Assembly: GCA_029262115.1 (NCBI GenBank)
Contig: JAJCZZ010000108.1
Span: forward strand, 27,639-91,638
Direction of reading: 5' to 3'
From: Gemmatimonadota bacterium
Lineage (GTDB): Bacteria > Gemmatimonadota > Gemmatimonadetes > Longimicrobiales > Gaopeijiaceae
DNA length: 64,000 nt
Below are positions 44,547 to 53,039 of the stretch, in pieces. Under the pieces are notes generated by a model. The model was not told the origin of the DNA. It ran no database searches and was given only the letters and a program-made list of their open reading frames with translations. The first letter of the stretch is position 1. Every line of letters begins with the position of its first letter. The position numbers and the translations under genes are program-made.

Positions 44547-47200
44547 TCGGTGGCGGTGTGCCCGTGGTGGCTCGGTGGCTCCTGGCTCGGTGTGTTCCAC
44601 CCGAGGAGTTGGAGGCCGTCGAGGGCGATCTCCTCGAGGAGGCTACGGACCACGGCCATGGGCGACTCTGGTTGGTGATCCAGGCCGGCGTTGTGGTGCT
44701 CGGATTCGTGGTGGCGGAAGTCGGCCGCCGCGCCGGGGCGGTCCACGCGGCACAGACGGTGAGCGAAATCTTTGACGCGGAGGGGGTCGGTATGGAGGGG
44801 TGGCTCAAGGACCTGAAAGTGTCGGTGCGCAGCCTTGCGAGGCGGCCGGGCTTTTCGGCGATCATCATCGCAACGTTGGCGCTCGGCATCGGGGTCAACA
44901 CCGCCATCTTCAGCATCCTCCGGGGTGCGGTTCTCTTCAACCTTCCGTACGACGAGCCAAGCCGTGTGATGTGGCACTCGGACGGGTGGCGGGAGTCGGG
45001 CGGCTGGGGTTCGTCCCAGTCCTTACCGAACCTCCTCGACATCCGGGACCAAGCTTCCACCCTCGCGGATCTGGAGGCGTATGGCTATCGATCCATGAAT
45101 CTGGCCGAAGCGGACCCGCCGGAGCGGGCCCTTGGCCTTCTCGCGGGTCCGGCGTTTCTGTCCATTCTCGGCGTCCACCCGGTGCTCGGCCGGGAGTTCA
45201 CGGAGGAAGACAACCTGGACGGTGCTCCGGACGTCGTGCTGTTGACGCACGGATTGTGGCAGGAGCGCTTCGGGGGTGGGTCGGACATCGTGGGAAGCAC
45301 GGTCGATCTCGATGGTACGCCGTTCACCGTGATCGGCGTCTTGCCCGAGTCGTTCGAGTTCCGGCCCGATCCCCGTCTGTTGATGCCGCTGAAGTACGGC
45401 GGTAGGCTGGGAGAGTACAATCGACGGGGCCGCGGCCTGCATGCGATCAGCCGTCTCGCGGACGGTGCCACCCGGGAGAGCGCGCAGGCGGAGGTGGCCT
45501 CGATCTTCTCGCGGCTGGCCGAAGCCTACCCGGAATCGAACACGGGGTGGACGACGTTCGTCCACCCGATCCGTGAATTCATGGTCCCCGAATCCGCCCG
45601 CAACTCCTTGCGGCTCCTGAGTTGGGCGGTCGCGATGGTCCTGCTCATCGCGTGCGTGAACGTGGCTAATTTGTTGCTCGTGCGCTCCGAATCGAGGCAG
45701 CGCGAACTTGCCGTTCGCGTGGCGATGGGCGCCAGGCGGAGTCGGCTCCTCCCGGTCTTCTTGTCGGAAAGCCTCCTCCTTGGACTGCTCGGAGGGGCCG
45801 CGGGAGTCGTGCTCGCGTACCTGGGGCTCCCGGTGCTCGTATCCCTCTACGGCGCCTCGCTCCCCCGCGCGGACACGATCGCGATCGACGGGGTGGTGCT
45901 CGCCTTCGCCGCAGGAGTGAGCATCCTGACCGGGCTGATCGTGGGGATCCTCCCGGCCCTGCGCGTGGACGTCGGACGGCTCGCTGGTCAACTGAAGGAA
46001 GGAACCCGCGCGGTGTCCAGGAGCGGGCAGCGGGTCCGCCAAGCGCTCGTGGTCGTGGAGGTCGCCCTCTCCGTCATGCTGGTGTCGGGCGCGGGGCTCT
46101 TGTTGAAGAGCTTTCAGAGGATGGCCTCCATCGACACCGGTCTCAAAGAGCCGGAACAGGTGCTCGTCACCAACGTCACACTGTCGGCAGGTGCCTACGA
46201 TGGTGCGGAAGAGTGGGCCGCGTTCTTCGCGGACCTGGTCCGCTCGGTCGAAGGGATCGCCGGGGTGGAGGCCGTCGGGATCACGAACCGGCTTCCGCTC
46301 AACGGCGGATACAACGTCACGAACCTGTATCGGTACGATGACCGCGACCGGGTGAGTCACTTCGTCGAGCTCCGATACGTGAGCCCCGGCTTCTTCGACG
46401 CGGTCGGTATCGAACTCCTGGCGGGTCGCCAGCTCACGTCCGCCGATGGCGAGGAGGGGACCAACGTGGTCGTGACCGCGGAGTTGGCTCGACAGCTCTT
46501 CGGAAGCGCTTCTGACGCGGTCGGCGGTGCGATCGTATTCGAGGGCGCGGAAGAGCCGGAACGCATCGTCGGCGTCGTCAGCGACCTGAAGGATCTCGGG
46601 CGGACGCGTGCGGCACCACCCGGCATCTACTATGCAAATGGACCTGGTGCTACGGCGGGGCGGGCCAGCATCCTTACCATCCGCGTGCAAGGCGATCCGA
46701 TGGACGTGCTCCCCAACGTCCGTGCGGCGGTCAACGGGCTCGACCCGTCGCTTCCGGTCTACGGCACGCGTCTCCTCAGCGACGTCGAGGCGCAGACGGT
46801 CGGGGTGCAGCGGTTCAACATGTCGCTCTTCGGTCTGTTCGCCGGCTTGGCCCTGCTGCTGGGTGCAGTCGGGATCTACGGCGTCATGTCGTACATGGTG
46901 AGCGAACGGACCCGCGAACTCGGGGTGCGTATGGCGCTCGGTGCTCGAGGCGGCGAAGTCGTCCGCATGATCATGAAGGGCGCCCTTTCCCTCACCCTTG
47001 CCGGTATGATCGTCGGGGTTGTGGCCGCCCTCCTGTCGGGACGGTTCGTGGTGGAGCTATTGTACGAGGTCGAACCCAACGATCCGGTGGTGCTCACGGC
47101 CGTCGTGGTAATCCTCCTCGGCGTGGCGATGGCGGCGTCCTACCTTCCAGCCCGCCGTGCGTCTTCGGTGAATCCGGTGGAGGCGCTTCGGCACGAGTAG
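44543..47200 (+). CDS. ADOP-type ABC permease (MacB/FtsX), module 1
   Basis: An 885-residue duplicated permease. An N-terminal anti-sigma-like segment (about 1-70, EELEAVEGDLLEEATDHGHG) precedes two MacB_PCD/FtsX units, each with an ectodomain and FtsX helices: the first near RNSLRLLSWAVAMVLLIACV and RELAVRVAMGARRSRLL, the second ending RTRELGVRMALGARGGEVVR and ARRASSVNPVEALRHE. No ATPase domain is present, as usual for this orphan type. It probably exports a lipophilic compound or acts in a MacB-like envelope process. The substrate is unknown. Confidence 0.9.
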   Translation: MIGGGVPVVARWLLARCVPPEELEAVEGDLLEEATDHGHGRLWLVIQAGVVVLGFVVAEVGRRAGAVHAAQTVSEIFDAEGVGMEGWLKDLKVSVRSLARRPGFSAIIIATLALGIGVNTAIFSILRGAVLFNLPYDEPSRVMWHSDGWRESGGWGSSQSLPNLLDIRDQASTLADLEAYGYRSMNLAEADPPERALGLLAGPAFLSILGVHPVLGREFTEEDNLDGAPDVVLLTHGLWQERFGGGSDIVGSTVDLDGTPFTVIGVLPESFEFRPDPRLLMPLKYGGRLGEYNRRGRGLHAISRLADGATRESAQAEVASIFSRLAEAYPESNTGWTTFVHPIREFMVPESARNSLRLLSWAVAMVLLIACVNVANLLLVRSESRQRELAVRVAMGARRSRLLPVFLSESLLLGLLGGAAGVVLAYLGLPVLVSLYGASLPRADTIAIDGVVLAFAAGVSILTGLIVGILPALRVDVGRLAGQLKEGTRAVSRSGQRVRQALVVVEVALSVMLVSGAGLLLKSFQRMASIDTGLKEPEQVLVTNVTLSAGAYDGAEEWAAFFADLVRSVEGIAGVEAVGITNRLPLNGGYNVTNLYRYDDRDRVSHFVELRYVSPGFFDAVGIELLAGRQLTSADGEEGTNVVVTAELARQLFGSASDAVGGAIVFEGAEEPERIVGVVSDLKDLGRTRAAPPGIYYANGPGATAGRASILTIRVQGDPMDVLPNVRAAVNGLDPSLPVYGTRLLSDVEAQTVGVQRFNMSLFGLFAGLALLLGAVGIYGVMSYMVSERTRELGVRMALGARGGEVVRMIMKGALSLTLAGMIVGVVAALLSGRFVVELLYEVEPNDPVVLTAVVVILLGVAMAASYLPARRASSVNPVEALRHE

Positions 47201-47270
47201 GGGGGTGCGCGGCCGCGACGGTACCGGCAAGGTCTACCGAACCCGCATCCGCCGACGGTAAGATGCGTGT

Positions 47271-47612
47271 ATGACTGGCACCGGACTTTCGATCGTTGGC
47301 CCCGCGCTCCTCATCATGTTGCTGTTGACCTCGGCGCTCGTGAAGCTGCGAACCTCGAGTCGGGCGGGGCTCGGTCTTCACCTCCCGTCATTGCTGGAAT
47401 TGTTGGCGGCCCTTTGTGTGGGCGTCCTTTCCGTCTCGGGAAGTCTGGTCGGAGGGACCGGTCTCTGGGTGGTCGTGGGCTCGGTCGTCCTTGTCGTCGG
47501 GTCGTCCGTCCATCTGGGTCGGGTGCTGACGCGGCGCCATCGCCTCCGAGAATTGACGGAAGCCCGTCGACTGGAGACGTACGTTCGTTACCTTACCGAC
47601 GAGCCCCGCTGA
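47271..47612 (+). CDS. Small membrane protein with about three helices, unknown function
   Basis: A 113-residue hydrophobic protein. Helices at about 7-24 (SIVGPALLIMLLLTSALV), 39-57 and 62-82, then a basic cytoplasmic tail (RRHRLRELTEARRLETYVRY). It resembles DoxX/MauE-like small membrane proteins only loosely. It lies between the two PadR-ADOP modules. The function is unknown. Confidence 0.65.
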   Translation: MTGTGLSIVGPALLIMLLLTSALVKLRTSSRAGLGLHLPSLLELLAALCVGVLSVSGSLVGGTGLWVVVGSVVLVVGSSVHLGRVLTRRHRLRELTEARRLETYVRYLTDEPR

Positions 47613-47698
47613 CGCGTTCGATGCGCAGCGCTCCGGTCGAACGTTGAGGCCGTACCGGACCCCGGGCCGCCCCTTCAAGCCGCACAGTCTTCGTGTCC

Positions 47699-48187
47699 AT
47701 GACAACGTTCCAAATCCTCGGAAATCTAGGGGAGTTCATCGGTGCCCTCGGCGTGGTCGCCTCGCTCGTGTACGTGGCGCGTCAGATGAGCCAGAATACC
47801 CGATCGGTCCGGGCAGCCTCCTTCAACTCGATGGTGCAGAACTCCATCCGCCTGTTGGAGCATTCCTTCCGAGACTCCGAGTTCGCGGCGTTCCTCCACA
47901 AGGCGGAGACGGGGCCGGACTCGCTCACCCCGGCCGAACGGGTCCGTTGGGACTCGTACATGACGGCCGTATACCGTCACTTCGGCAACCTGGTGTACCA
48001 GTACCGTGTCGGCGCGCTGGATCAGCAGATGTGGGAGAGCTACCGGGAGACGCTGCACGAGCACCTGCGGACGCCCTCCTGGGCCGGATGGTTCCAGGAC
48101 AACCGGTCGCTCTTCAGCTCGGCTCTCGTGGAAGAAGTCGACGATCAGATCCGGGTGATCGAGGCGGAGCGCGCGGCCCAGAGGTAA
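47699..48187 (+). CDS. Single-span membrane-anchored helical protein
   Basis: A 162-residue protein. An N-terminal membrane helix (about 6-26, LGEFIGALGVVASLVYVARQ) runs into SQNTRSVRAASFNSM, a pattern seen in a widespread family of uncharacterised proteins, followed by a soluble helical domain with many aromatic residues (WDSYMTAVYRHFGNLVYQYR). No catalytic motif. ATG 47699 was preferred over a GTG two codons earlier. The function is unknown. Confidence 0.7.
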   Translation: MTTFQILGNLGEFIGALGVVASLVYVARQMSQNTRSVRAASFNSMVQNSIRLLEHSFRDSEFAAFLHKAETGPDSLTPAERVRWDSYMTAVYRHFGNLVYQYRVGALDQQMWESYRETLHEHLRTPSWAGWFQDNRSLFSSALVEEVDDQIRVIEAERAAQR

Positions 48188-48259
48188 GCGGTCTCCCGGC
48201 GGTGAGTGAGCGCGGAGGGGGCAGAGCAGGGCCGATGAAACCTTTTGGTGGCGTCCGCC

Positions 48260-48295
48260 GTCTACAATGTGTACAGTATAGTCCACAATGTAGAC
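48260..48295. promoter_or_regulatory. Operator and -10 region of the second PadR gene
   Basis: GTCTACA (48260-48266) and TGTAGAC (48289-48295) are inverted arms, and ACAATGT occurs directly repeated at 48264 and 48285, 21 bp or two helical turns apart. A -10-like TATAGT lies between them (48277-48282). The PadR start codon is 18 bp beyond the site. The shared heptamer ties it to the site at 44175. Confidence 0.6.
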
Positions 48296-48313
48296 CATGG
48301 TAGGGGGATTGTC

Positions 48314-48652
48314 GTGGGATCGAAGGGCTTTCTCGGTGAATTCGAGCAGATGGTTCTACTGGCCATTCTCCAGCATCCGGATCGGGCGTTCGCGCTCGAA
48401 GTCCGTCGCGAGATCGAGGAGAGCGCCGGGCGCTCCGTCTCCCGGGGCGCCTTCTACACGACACTGGAGCGGCTGGAGCGGAAAGGGCTTGTGGGGTGGA
48501 CGGAGGCACCGGCTCCGTCGCCAGGCCGCGCAGGGACGCTCCGCCGCTACTCGGTGACGCCCGAAGGCCTCGACGGACTGAGGGAGAGCCGACGCGCTAT
48601 GGATGCGCTCGCTCGCGGGCTCGACCACGTCATCGACCGGGCCGCGACGTGA
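48314..48652 (+). CDS. PadR-family transcriptional regulator
   Basis: A 112-residue PadR repressor, paralogue of the one at 44217: LGEFEQMVLLAILQHPDRAF, recognition helix RGAFYTTLERLERKGLVGW and a C-terminal dimer helix. GTG at 48314 has GGGGG upstream. The stop overlaps the permease start by 4 bp (GTGA). Likely autoregulated through the operator at 48260-48295 and regulates the co-transcribed permease. Confidence 0.92.
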   Translation: MGSKGFLGEFEQMVLLAILQHPDRAFALEVRREIEESAGRSVSRGAFYTTLERLERKGLVGWTEAPAPSPGRAGTLRRYSVTPEGLDGLRESRRAMDALARGLDHVIDRAAT

Positions 48653-51273
48653 ACCGGGGGCCCCCCGCGTGGGCTCGCCGCGTTCTCGAGCGAAGCTTGA
48701 ATGACCGGACGTTCGCGACGGGTGTGTTGGACGACCTCGATCGGGAGTTCGAGGAGATGGCCGCGCGAACGACCTCCGCTCGAGCTCGCCGCTGGTACAC
48801 CGTCGAAGCCCTGGATCTGGCGGCCCACTTCATGTTGAAGCGTCTCTGGGAGAATGGGAGGATGGGGATGATTGAACGTGTTGGGAGAAACCTGCGTCTG
48901 GCCGTGCGACGACTCGTGCGGGCGCCGGCCTTCTCGGCCACCGCTGTCACGACTATGGCGCTCGGTGTGGGCGCGACGGTGGCCATCTTTTCCGTCGTGG
49001 ACGCCGTGCTGCTTCGGCCTCTCCCCTACGATCGTCCGGAGGAGTTGGTGGCCCTCTTCGAGTGGCACCTCACCACGGACAACCGGACGAACGTTGCGAA
49101 CCCCCGCAACTTCCGCCTGTGGCGCGAGCGGGCTGAGCGATTCGATGGCATTACGGCCGTCAGCCTCCAGTTCCCGGCCACGGTTGAAGTCGCCGGGGAA
49201 CCCCGGGAGGCGATGATCCAGTATCTCCAGCCCGACTTTTTCGAGGTTCTGGGGCTCAGGGCCGACGTAGGCGCGACGTTCTCGGCGCGGAACGCCGAGG
49301 GTACGGAGCAGGTCGTTCTGAGCCAGGCGTACTGGCGCGAGCGGTTCGGCGCCGATCCCTCGGTCGTGGGCTCCACGATCCGGGTCAATGGGCAGCCAGC
49401 CGTGGTCTCCGGCGTCCTCCCCCTCGCGTACATGCCGTTCGGCGAGGGCACGCAGTTGTGGAGGACGTTGGACCTGGCCCAGGGCGAAACCGGGCGCTGG
49501 ATGTACCCGCTGGGCCGCGTGTCACCCGGCGTCGAGATTGCAGCCGCCAGCGACGAGATCCGAGCGATCATGGCCGGCCTGCGGGAGGAGTTCCCGGACT
49601 ACAACGCCGGGTGGGACGTGAACCCCGTCCCGCTGAAGCAGCACGTCGTCGGTGACGCCAGTCGGGGCCTGTGGCTGCTCCTCGGGGCGGTGGGTGTGCT
49701 TCTAGCCATCGCCTGCGCCAACGTCGCCAACCTCTTCCTCGTGGCGGCCACGGAACGCCAACGCGAGATGGCGGTGCGCACTTCGCTGGGCGCATCCGGG
49801 AGCACGCTCGCGGGCCAGTTGTTGACGGAGTCCGTCCTGGTCGCCGGGCTCGGAGGCGGGCTTGGCCTTCTTCTGGCGTATGCCGGCACGTCTTCTCTCG
49901 CGGGCCGGATGCCGGACGCCTTCGCGCTTCCTCGCGTGGAAGACGCGGGCGTGAACGGCACGGTCCTCCTTTTCTCGCTCGTACTCGTGGTGGGCACGGG
50001 CGTCCTGTTCGGTCTGGTGCCCGCGCTGCAGGCCGCCCGGACCGCACCCGCTGCGACGCTGGCGGCCGAGGGCCGGAGCACGTCCCGGAGGACGGGGCTG
50101 CTGAGGAACGGGCTGGTGGTCGGCCAGGTGGCTCTTTCGGTCGCGCTACTCTCTGGTGCCGGGCTGCTTGGGCGGAGCTTCACCGCGCTCATCTCCGTCG
50201 ATCCCGGTATCGATCCGCAAGACGTTGTCGTAGCCCGGGTGAACCTCGAGGGGACTGGACGCCGGTCGGGCGGGGAGCAGACACGCTTCTTCCAGGAGTT
50301 GACGGACCGACTGTCCGCTCGTCCCGGGGTGGCTACGGCCGGTGCGATCACGTTCCTCCCAATGGGGGGCGGGGGCTCGGCGACGGGCTTTTGGCCCACC
50401 GACCGACCGGTGCCACCGCCGGATGACGAGCCAACCACCGGGATCCGGAACGTCATCGGCGACTACTTCGGTGCCATGAACATCGCGCTGCTGCAGGGGC
50501 GCGTCTTCGACGTCCGGGACCGGTCCGACTCGCCGCAGGTCGTGGTCGTGAACCGGGCGCTGGCCGAGGAGTTCTGGCCGGGCGAGTCCGCCGTCGGAAA
50601 GTCTGTGGCCATCACTTGGGAGGACGACACGCCCTGGGAGATCGTCGGCGTAGTGGAGGACGTACTCGTGGAGGCGCTCGACCAGGCCGCCGGTCCTCTC
50701 ACCTACGTGCTCTACGCACAGGCCGAGTGGTTCCCGTGGATGCAGGTGGCGGTGAGAGGATCTGCCGGCATCGACGGCCTGGCCGCGACGATGCGAGCGG
50801 CGCTCCGCGACATGGACAGCGCCCTTCCGCTCGGCGAGGTGCGGCCGATGACCGCGGTCGTGGCCCGCACGGCCGCACGCCCGCGGATGACGTCGTTCCT
50901 CATGCTCCTCTTCGCCGGTCTCGCCACGCTGCTGGCAGCGATCGGCCTCTACGGTGTGCTGAGCTATTCCGTGAGCCAGCGTGTGCGCGAGATCGGCGTG
51001 CGGATCGCTCTGGGGGCCCGACCACGTGACGTGGCGGTCATGGTCGCGGCTCGCGGACTGGCTCTGGTTCTTGTGGGCCTGGTGGCCGGAGTGGGCCTGG
51101 CGCTCGGAGGCGGTCGGCTGATGACGTCGCTCCTCTTCAGCGTGGCCCCCACCGATCCGCTGTCGATCGGCGGTGCCGCCCTCCTCCTTCTTCTGGTCGC
51201 GGCGGCGGCCACCATCCTCCCGGCCGCTCGCGCGTCCCGTGTACCGCCGGCCGTGGCTCTGCGCGCGGAGTGA
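48649..51273 (+). CDS. ADOP-type ABC permease (MacB/FtsX), module 2
   Basis: An 874-residue duplicated permease with the same plan as module 1: an N-terminal helical segment (LDDLDREFEEMAARTTS), a first MacB_PCD/FtsX unit (IGRNLRLAVRRLVRAP region, ERQREMAVRTSLGASGST) and a second one (QRVREIGVRIALGARPRDVA, ending ARASRVPPAVALRAE). No ATPase domain. The sequence differs enough from module 1 that they are old paralogues, not a recent duplication. Confidence 0.9.
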   Translation: MNRGPPAWARRVLERSLNDRTFATGVLDDLDREFEEMAARTTSARARRWYTVEALDLAAHFMLKRLWENGRMGMIERVGRNLRLAVRRLVRAPAFSATAVTTMALGVGATVAIFSVVDAVLLRPLPYDRPEELVALFEWHLTTDNRTNVANPRNFRLWRERAERFDGITAVSLQFPATVEVAGEPREAMIQYLQPDFFEVLGLRADVGATFSARNAEGTEQVVLSQAYWRERFGADPSVVGSTIRVNGQPAVVSGVLPLAYMPFGEGTQLWRTLDLAQGETGRWMYPLGRVSPGVEIAAASDEIRAIMAGLREEFPDYNAGWDVNPVPLKQHVVGDASRGLWLLLGAVGVLLAIACANVANLFLVAATERQREMAVRTSLGASGSTLAGQLLTESVLVAGLGGGLGLLLAYAGTSSLAGRMPDAFALPRVEDAGVNGTVLLFSLVLVVGTGVLFGLVPALQAARTAPAATLAAEGRSTSRRTGLLRNGLVVGQVALSVALLSGAGLLGRSFTALISVDPGIDPQDVVVARVNLEGTGRRSGGEQTRFFQELTDRLSARPGVATAGAITFLPMGGGGSATGFWPTDRPVPPPDDEPTTGIRNVIGDYFGAMNIALLQGRVFDVRDRSDSPQVVVVNRALAEEFWPGESAVGKSVAITWEDDTPWEIVGVVEDVLVEALDQAAGPLTYVLYAQAEWFPWMQVAVRGSAGIDGLAATMRAALRDMDSALPLGEVRPMTAVVARTAARPRMTSFLMLLFAGLATLLAAIGLYGVLSYSVSQRVREIGVRIALGARPRDVAVMVAARGLALVLVGLVAGVGLALGGGRLMTSLLFSVAPTDPLSIGGAALLLLLVAAAATILPAARASRVPPAVALRAE

Positions 51274-51532
51274 CGGGTGCGGGACCGCGCACTGGAGAGA
51301 TCAACGGGACGTGGGTAGCTTTGAAGGGACGAGCGCGCGACCGCTCCGCGCGCACGTCGCCCCTCCGGGGGCCCCGGTCCGCCCGACCCCGTGTCGGTGG
51401 CAGCGTAGGGAAGAGCAACTTCCTGGCCGGGTGACCTGACGCGGACCCCTTACATGTGGCTCGGTACCGATTCCTCCGATTCGTGTGTCGGAGTGTGTCG
51501 CGTCTTTCGGGCGTGTCGGGGTTGGAGGCTTC

Positions 51533-52996
51533 ATGGACACTCGGTTCCGGGTGCGTACGCAGGACGGTCGTGAGTTCTCGCCGTCTACCCTCGAGGACTT
51601 CGCGTACCTCGTTTCCTCGCACCAGATCACGGCCGACGACCAGGTGTTCGACGCCCTGACCGGTGAGTGGACGCCGGCCGCGTCTCACTCGGTCTACCAC
51701 CTCGTGACCGATCCCCTGCTCGAAGGTGAGTCTTCAGGCGGCGAGTCGGCGGTGGAGCGCGCCGAGGGCGACGGAGCGACCGAGACCCCCGCCGCAGAGG
51801 CGGAGGCGGCTGCAGTGGCCGGGGTCGAGACGCCGGGGGAGACGCCCGTCACCGCGCGACCGGGTGAGTCGGCCTCCGTAGCTCCCCTCGACCTCTCGTT
51901 GGCCGAGGCGTCGTCCCCGACGCCCGATGAGGAGGCCGCCGCGTTTCTCGCTCGAATGGAGCAGGAGCGTGCGGACGATCCGGACGAGCCCGCGCTGGCG
52001 CGGGAGCTCGATCTCACCGGTGGCGATGTTCGCTCCGAAGTAGGATCCGACCCGGCGCCCTCGCCCATTCCGAGCCGTCCCGGCGTGGCCGAGCCCGACC
52101 CCGCGGCGCCGCTCGTGCTGAGGCGGTCTCGTCCGCGAGGGCCGAAGCGACCCCTCTCCGCCGGGGTGGCGGGCGAACCCTTCCGTGGTCCGGACGGATG
52201 GGCAGCCGCTCCGCAGGACCGGCGCGTTCATCGCCGACGTCTCCTGGGCATCGCGGCGGTGATGCTGATGGTTGCCGCGTCCGGGGTTTGGCTGGCGACG
52301 AGCCGCGGTGGGGGGTGGCTGGCGACCGTGATGCCCGCGCGGACCTCGGCGGAGGCGCCTCCAGCCCGTGTTCCGAGGACCTCGAACGCCACGGTGCGTG
52401 CGGCGGCCTGGGACGACTTCGTCGACAGGGTCGAGGCAATGCGCAGGGAGATGGGCGTCTTGACGCTTCCGGCCGGATGGCTGGAAGGCCGGTATCTATC
52501 CGACGCGCGCTCGCGCCCGGAGATGCTCGAGTTCTGGACCGCCTACGTGGACTTCGTGGAACGCCTCCATGGAGCCGAGGTCGACGTCTACCGTGACGCG
52601 TATCTCGCCCAACTCGACGTGGCGGGGGTGAGTGGCCCGGTTCGGAGCCTGCGCATGGCGGCCGCCACTGTCGACTTTCAGACCGAGCAACCGGCGCGGG
52701 AGGTGGTCTACCTCCGCGCCTGGGAGCTCGCGACGGCAGCCGTCGAGCTCCATGAGCTTCTGGTCGATCTGGACGGCCGCATCACGTACGAGCCGGCCCG
52801 GAGCGAGCGAGTGTCGGCCGATCCGGTCCTGGAGGCCGCCGGGACGGACGAGGACGCTCAGGCACGCCTGGACGCAGCGCTCGACCGTATCCTCGACGCC
52901 CTGCACGGTCTCGACGGTGAGCGAACGGACGTGAGGGCGGTTCCGACCTGGGTGCCCGCTGGGCTGGAGAGGTTGGCTCCGTCGCGGGTGGAGTGA
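51533..52996 (+). CDS. Single-span membrane protein with GYF_2/DUF4339-like N-terminus
   Basis: A 487-residue protein. Residues 3-50 (RVRTQDGREFSPSTLEDFAY, DALTGEWTPAASH) look like the GYF_2/DUF4339 domain that recognises peptides. A disordered Glu/Ala/Pro-rich stretch runs to about 210, a transmembrane helix at about 237-255 (LLGIAAVMLMVAASGVWLAT), then a helical periplasmic domain. ATG 51533 has GGAGG upstream. It is convergent with the pseudopilin operon. Function unknown. Confidence 0.72.
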   Translation: MDTRFRVRTQDGREFSPSTLEDFAYLVSSHQITADDQVFDALTGEWTPAASHSVYHLVTDPLLEGESSGGESAVERAEGDGATETPAAEAEAAAVAGVETPGETPVTARPGESASVAPLDLSLAEASSPTPDEEAAAFLARMEQERADDPDEPALARELDLTGGDVRSEVGSDPAPSPIPSRPGVAEPDPAAPLVLRRSRPRGPKRPLSAGVAGEPFRGPDGWAAAPQDRRVHRRRLLGIAAVMLMVAASGVWLATSRGGGWLATVMPARTSAEAPPARVPRTSNATVRAAAWDDFVDRVEAMRREMGVLTLPAGWLEGRYLSDARSRPEMLEFWTAYVDFVERLHGAEVDVYRDAYLAQLDVAGVSGPVRSLRMAAATVDFQTEQPAREVVYLRAWELATAAVELHELLVDLDGRITYEPARSERVSADPVLEAAGTDEDAQARLDAALDRILDALHGLDGERTDVRAVPTWVPAGLERLAPSRVE

Positions 52997-53039
52997 GGCC
53001 GCCGGCTGCGTGCGGGACACCGCGCCTCCGCGGCCCCTA

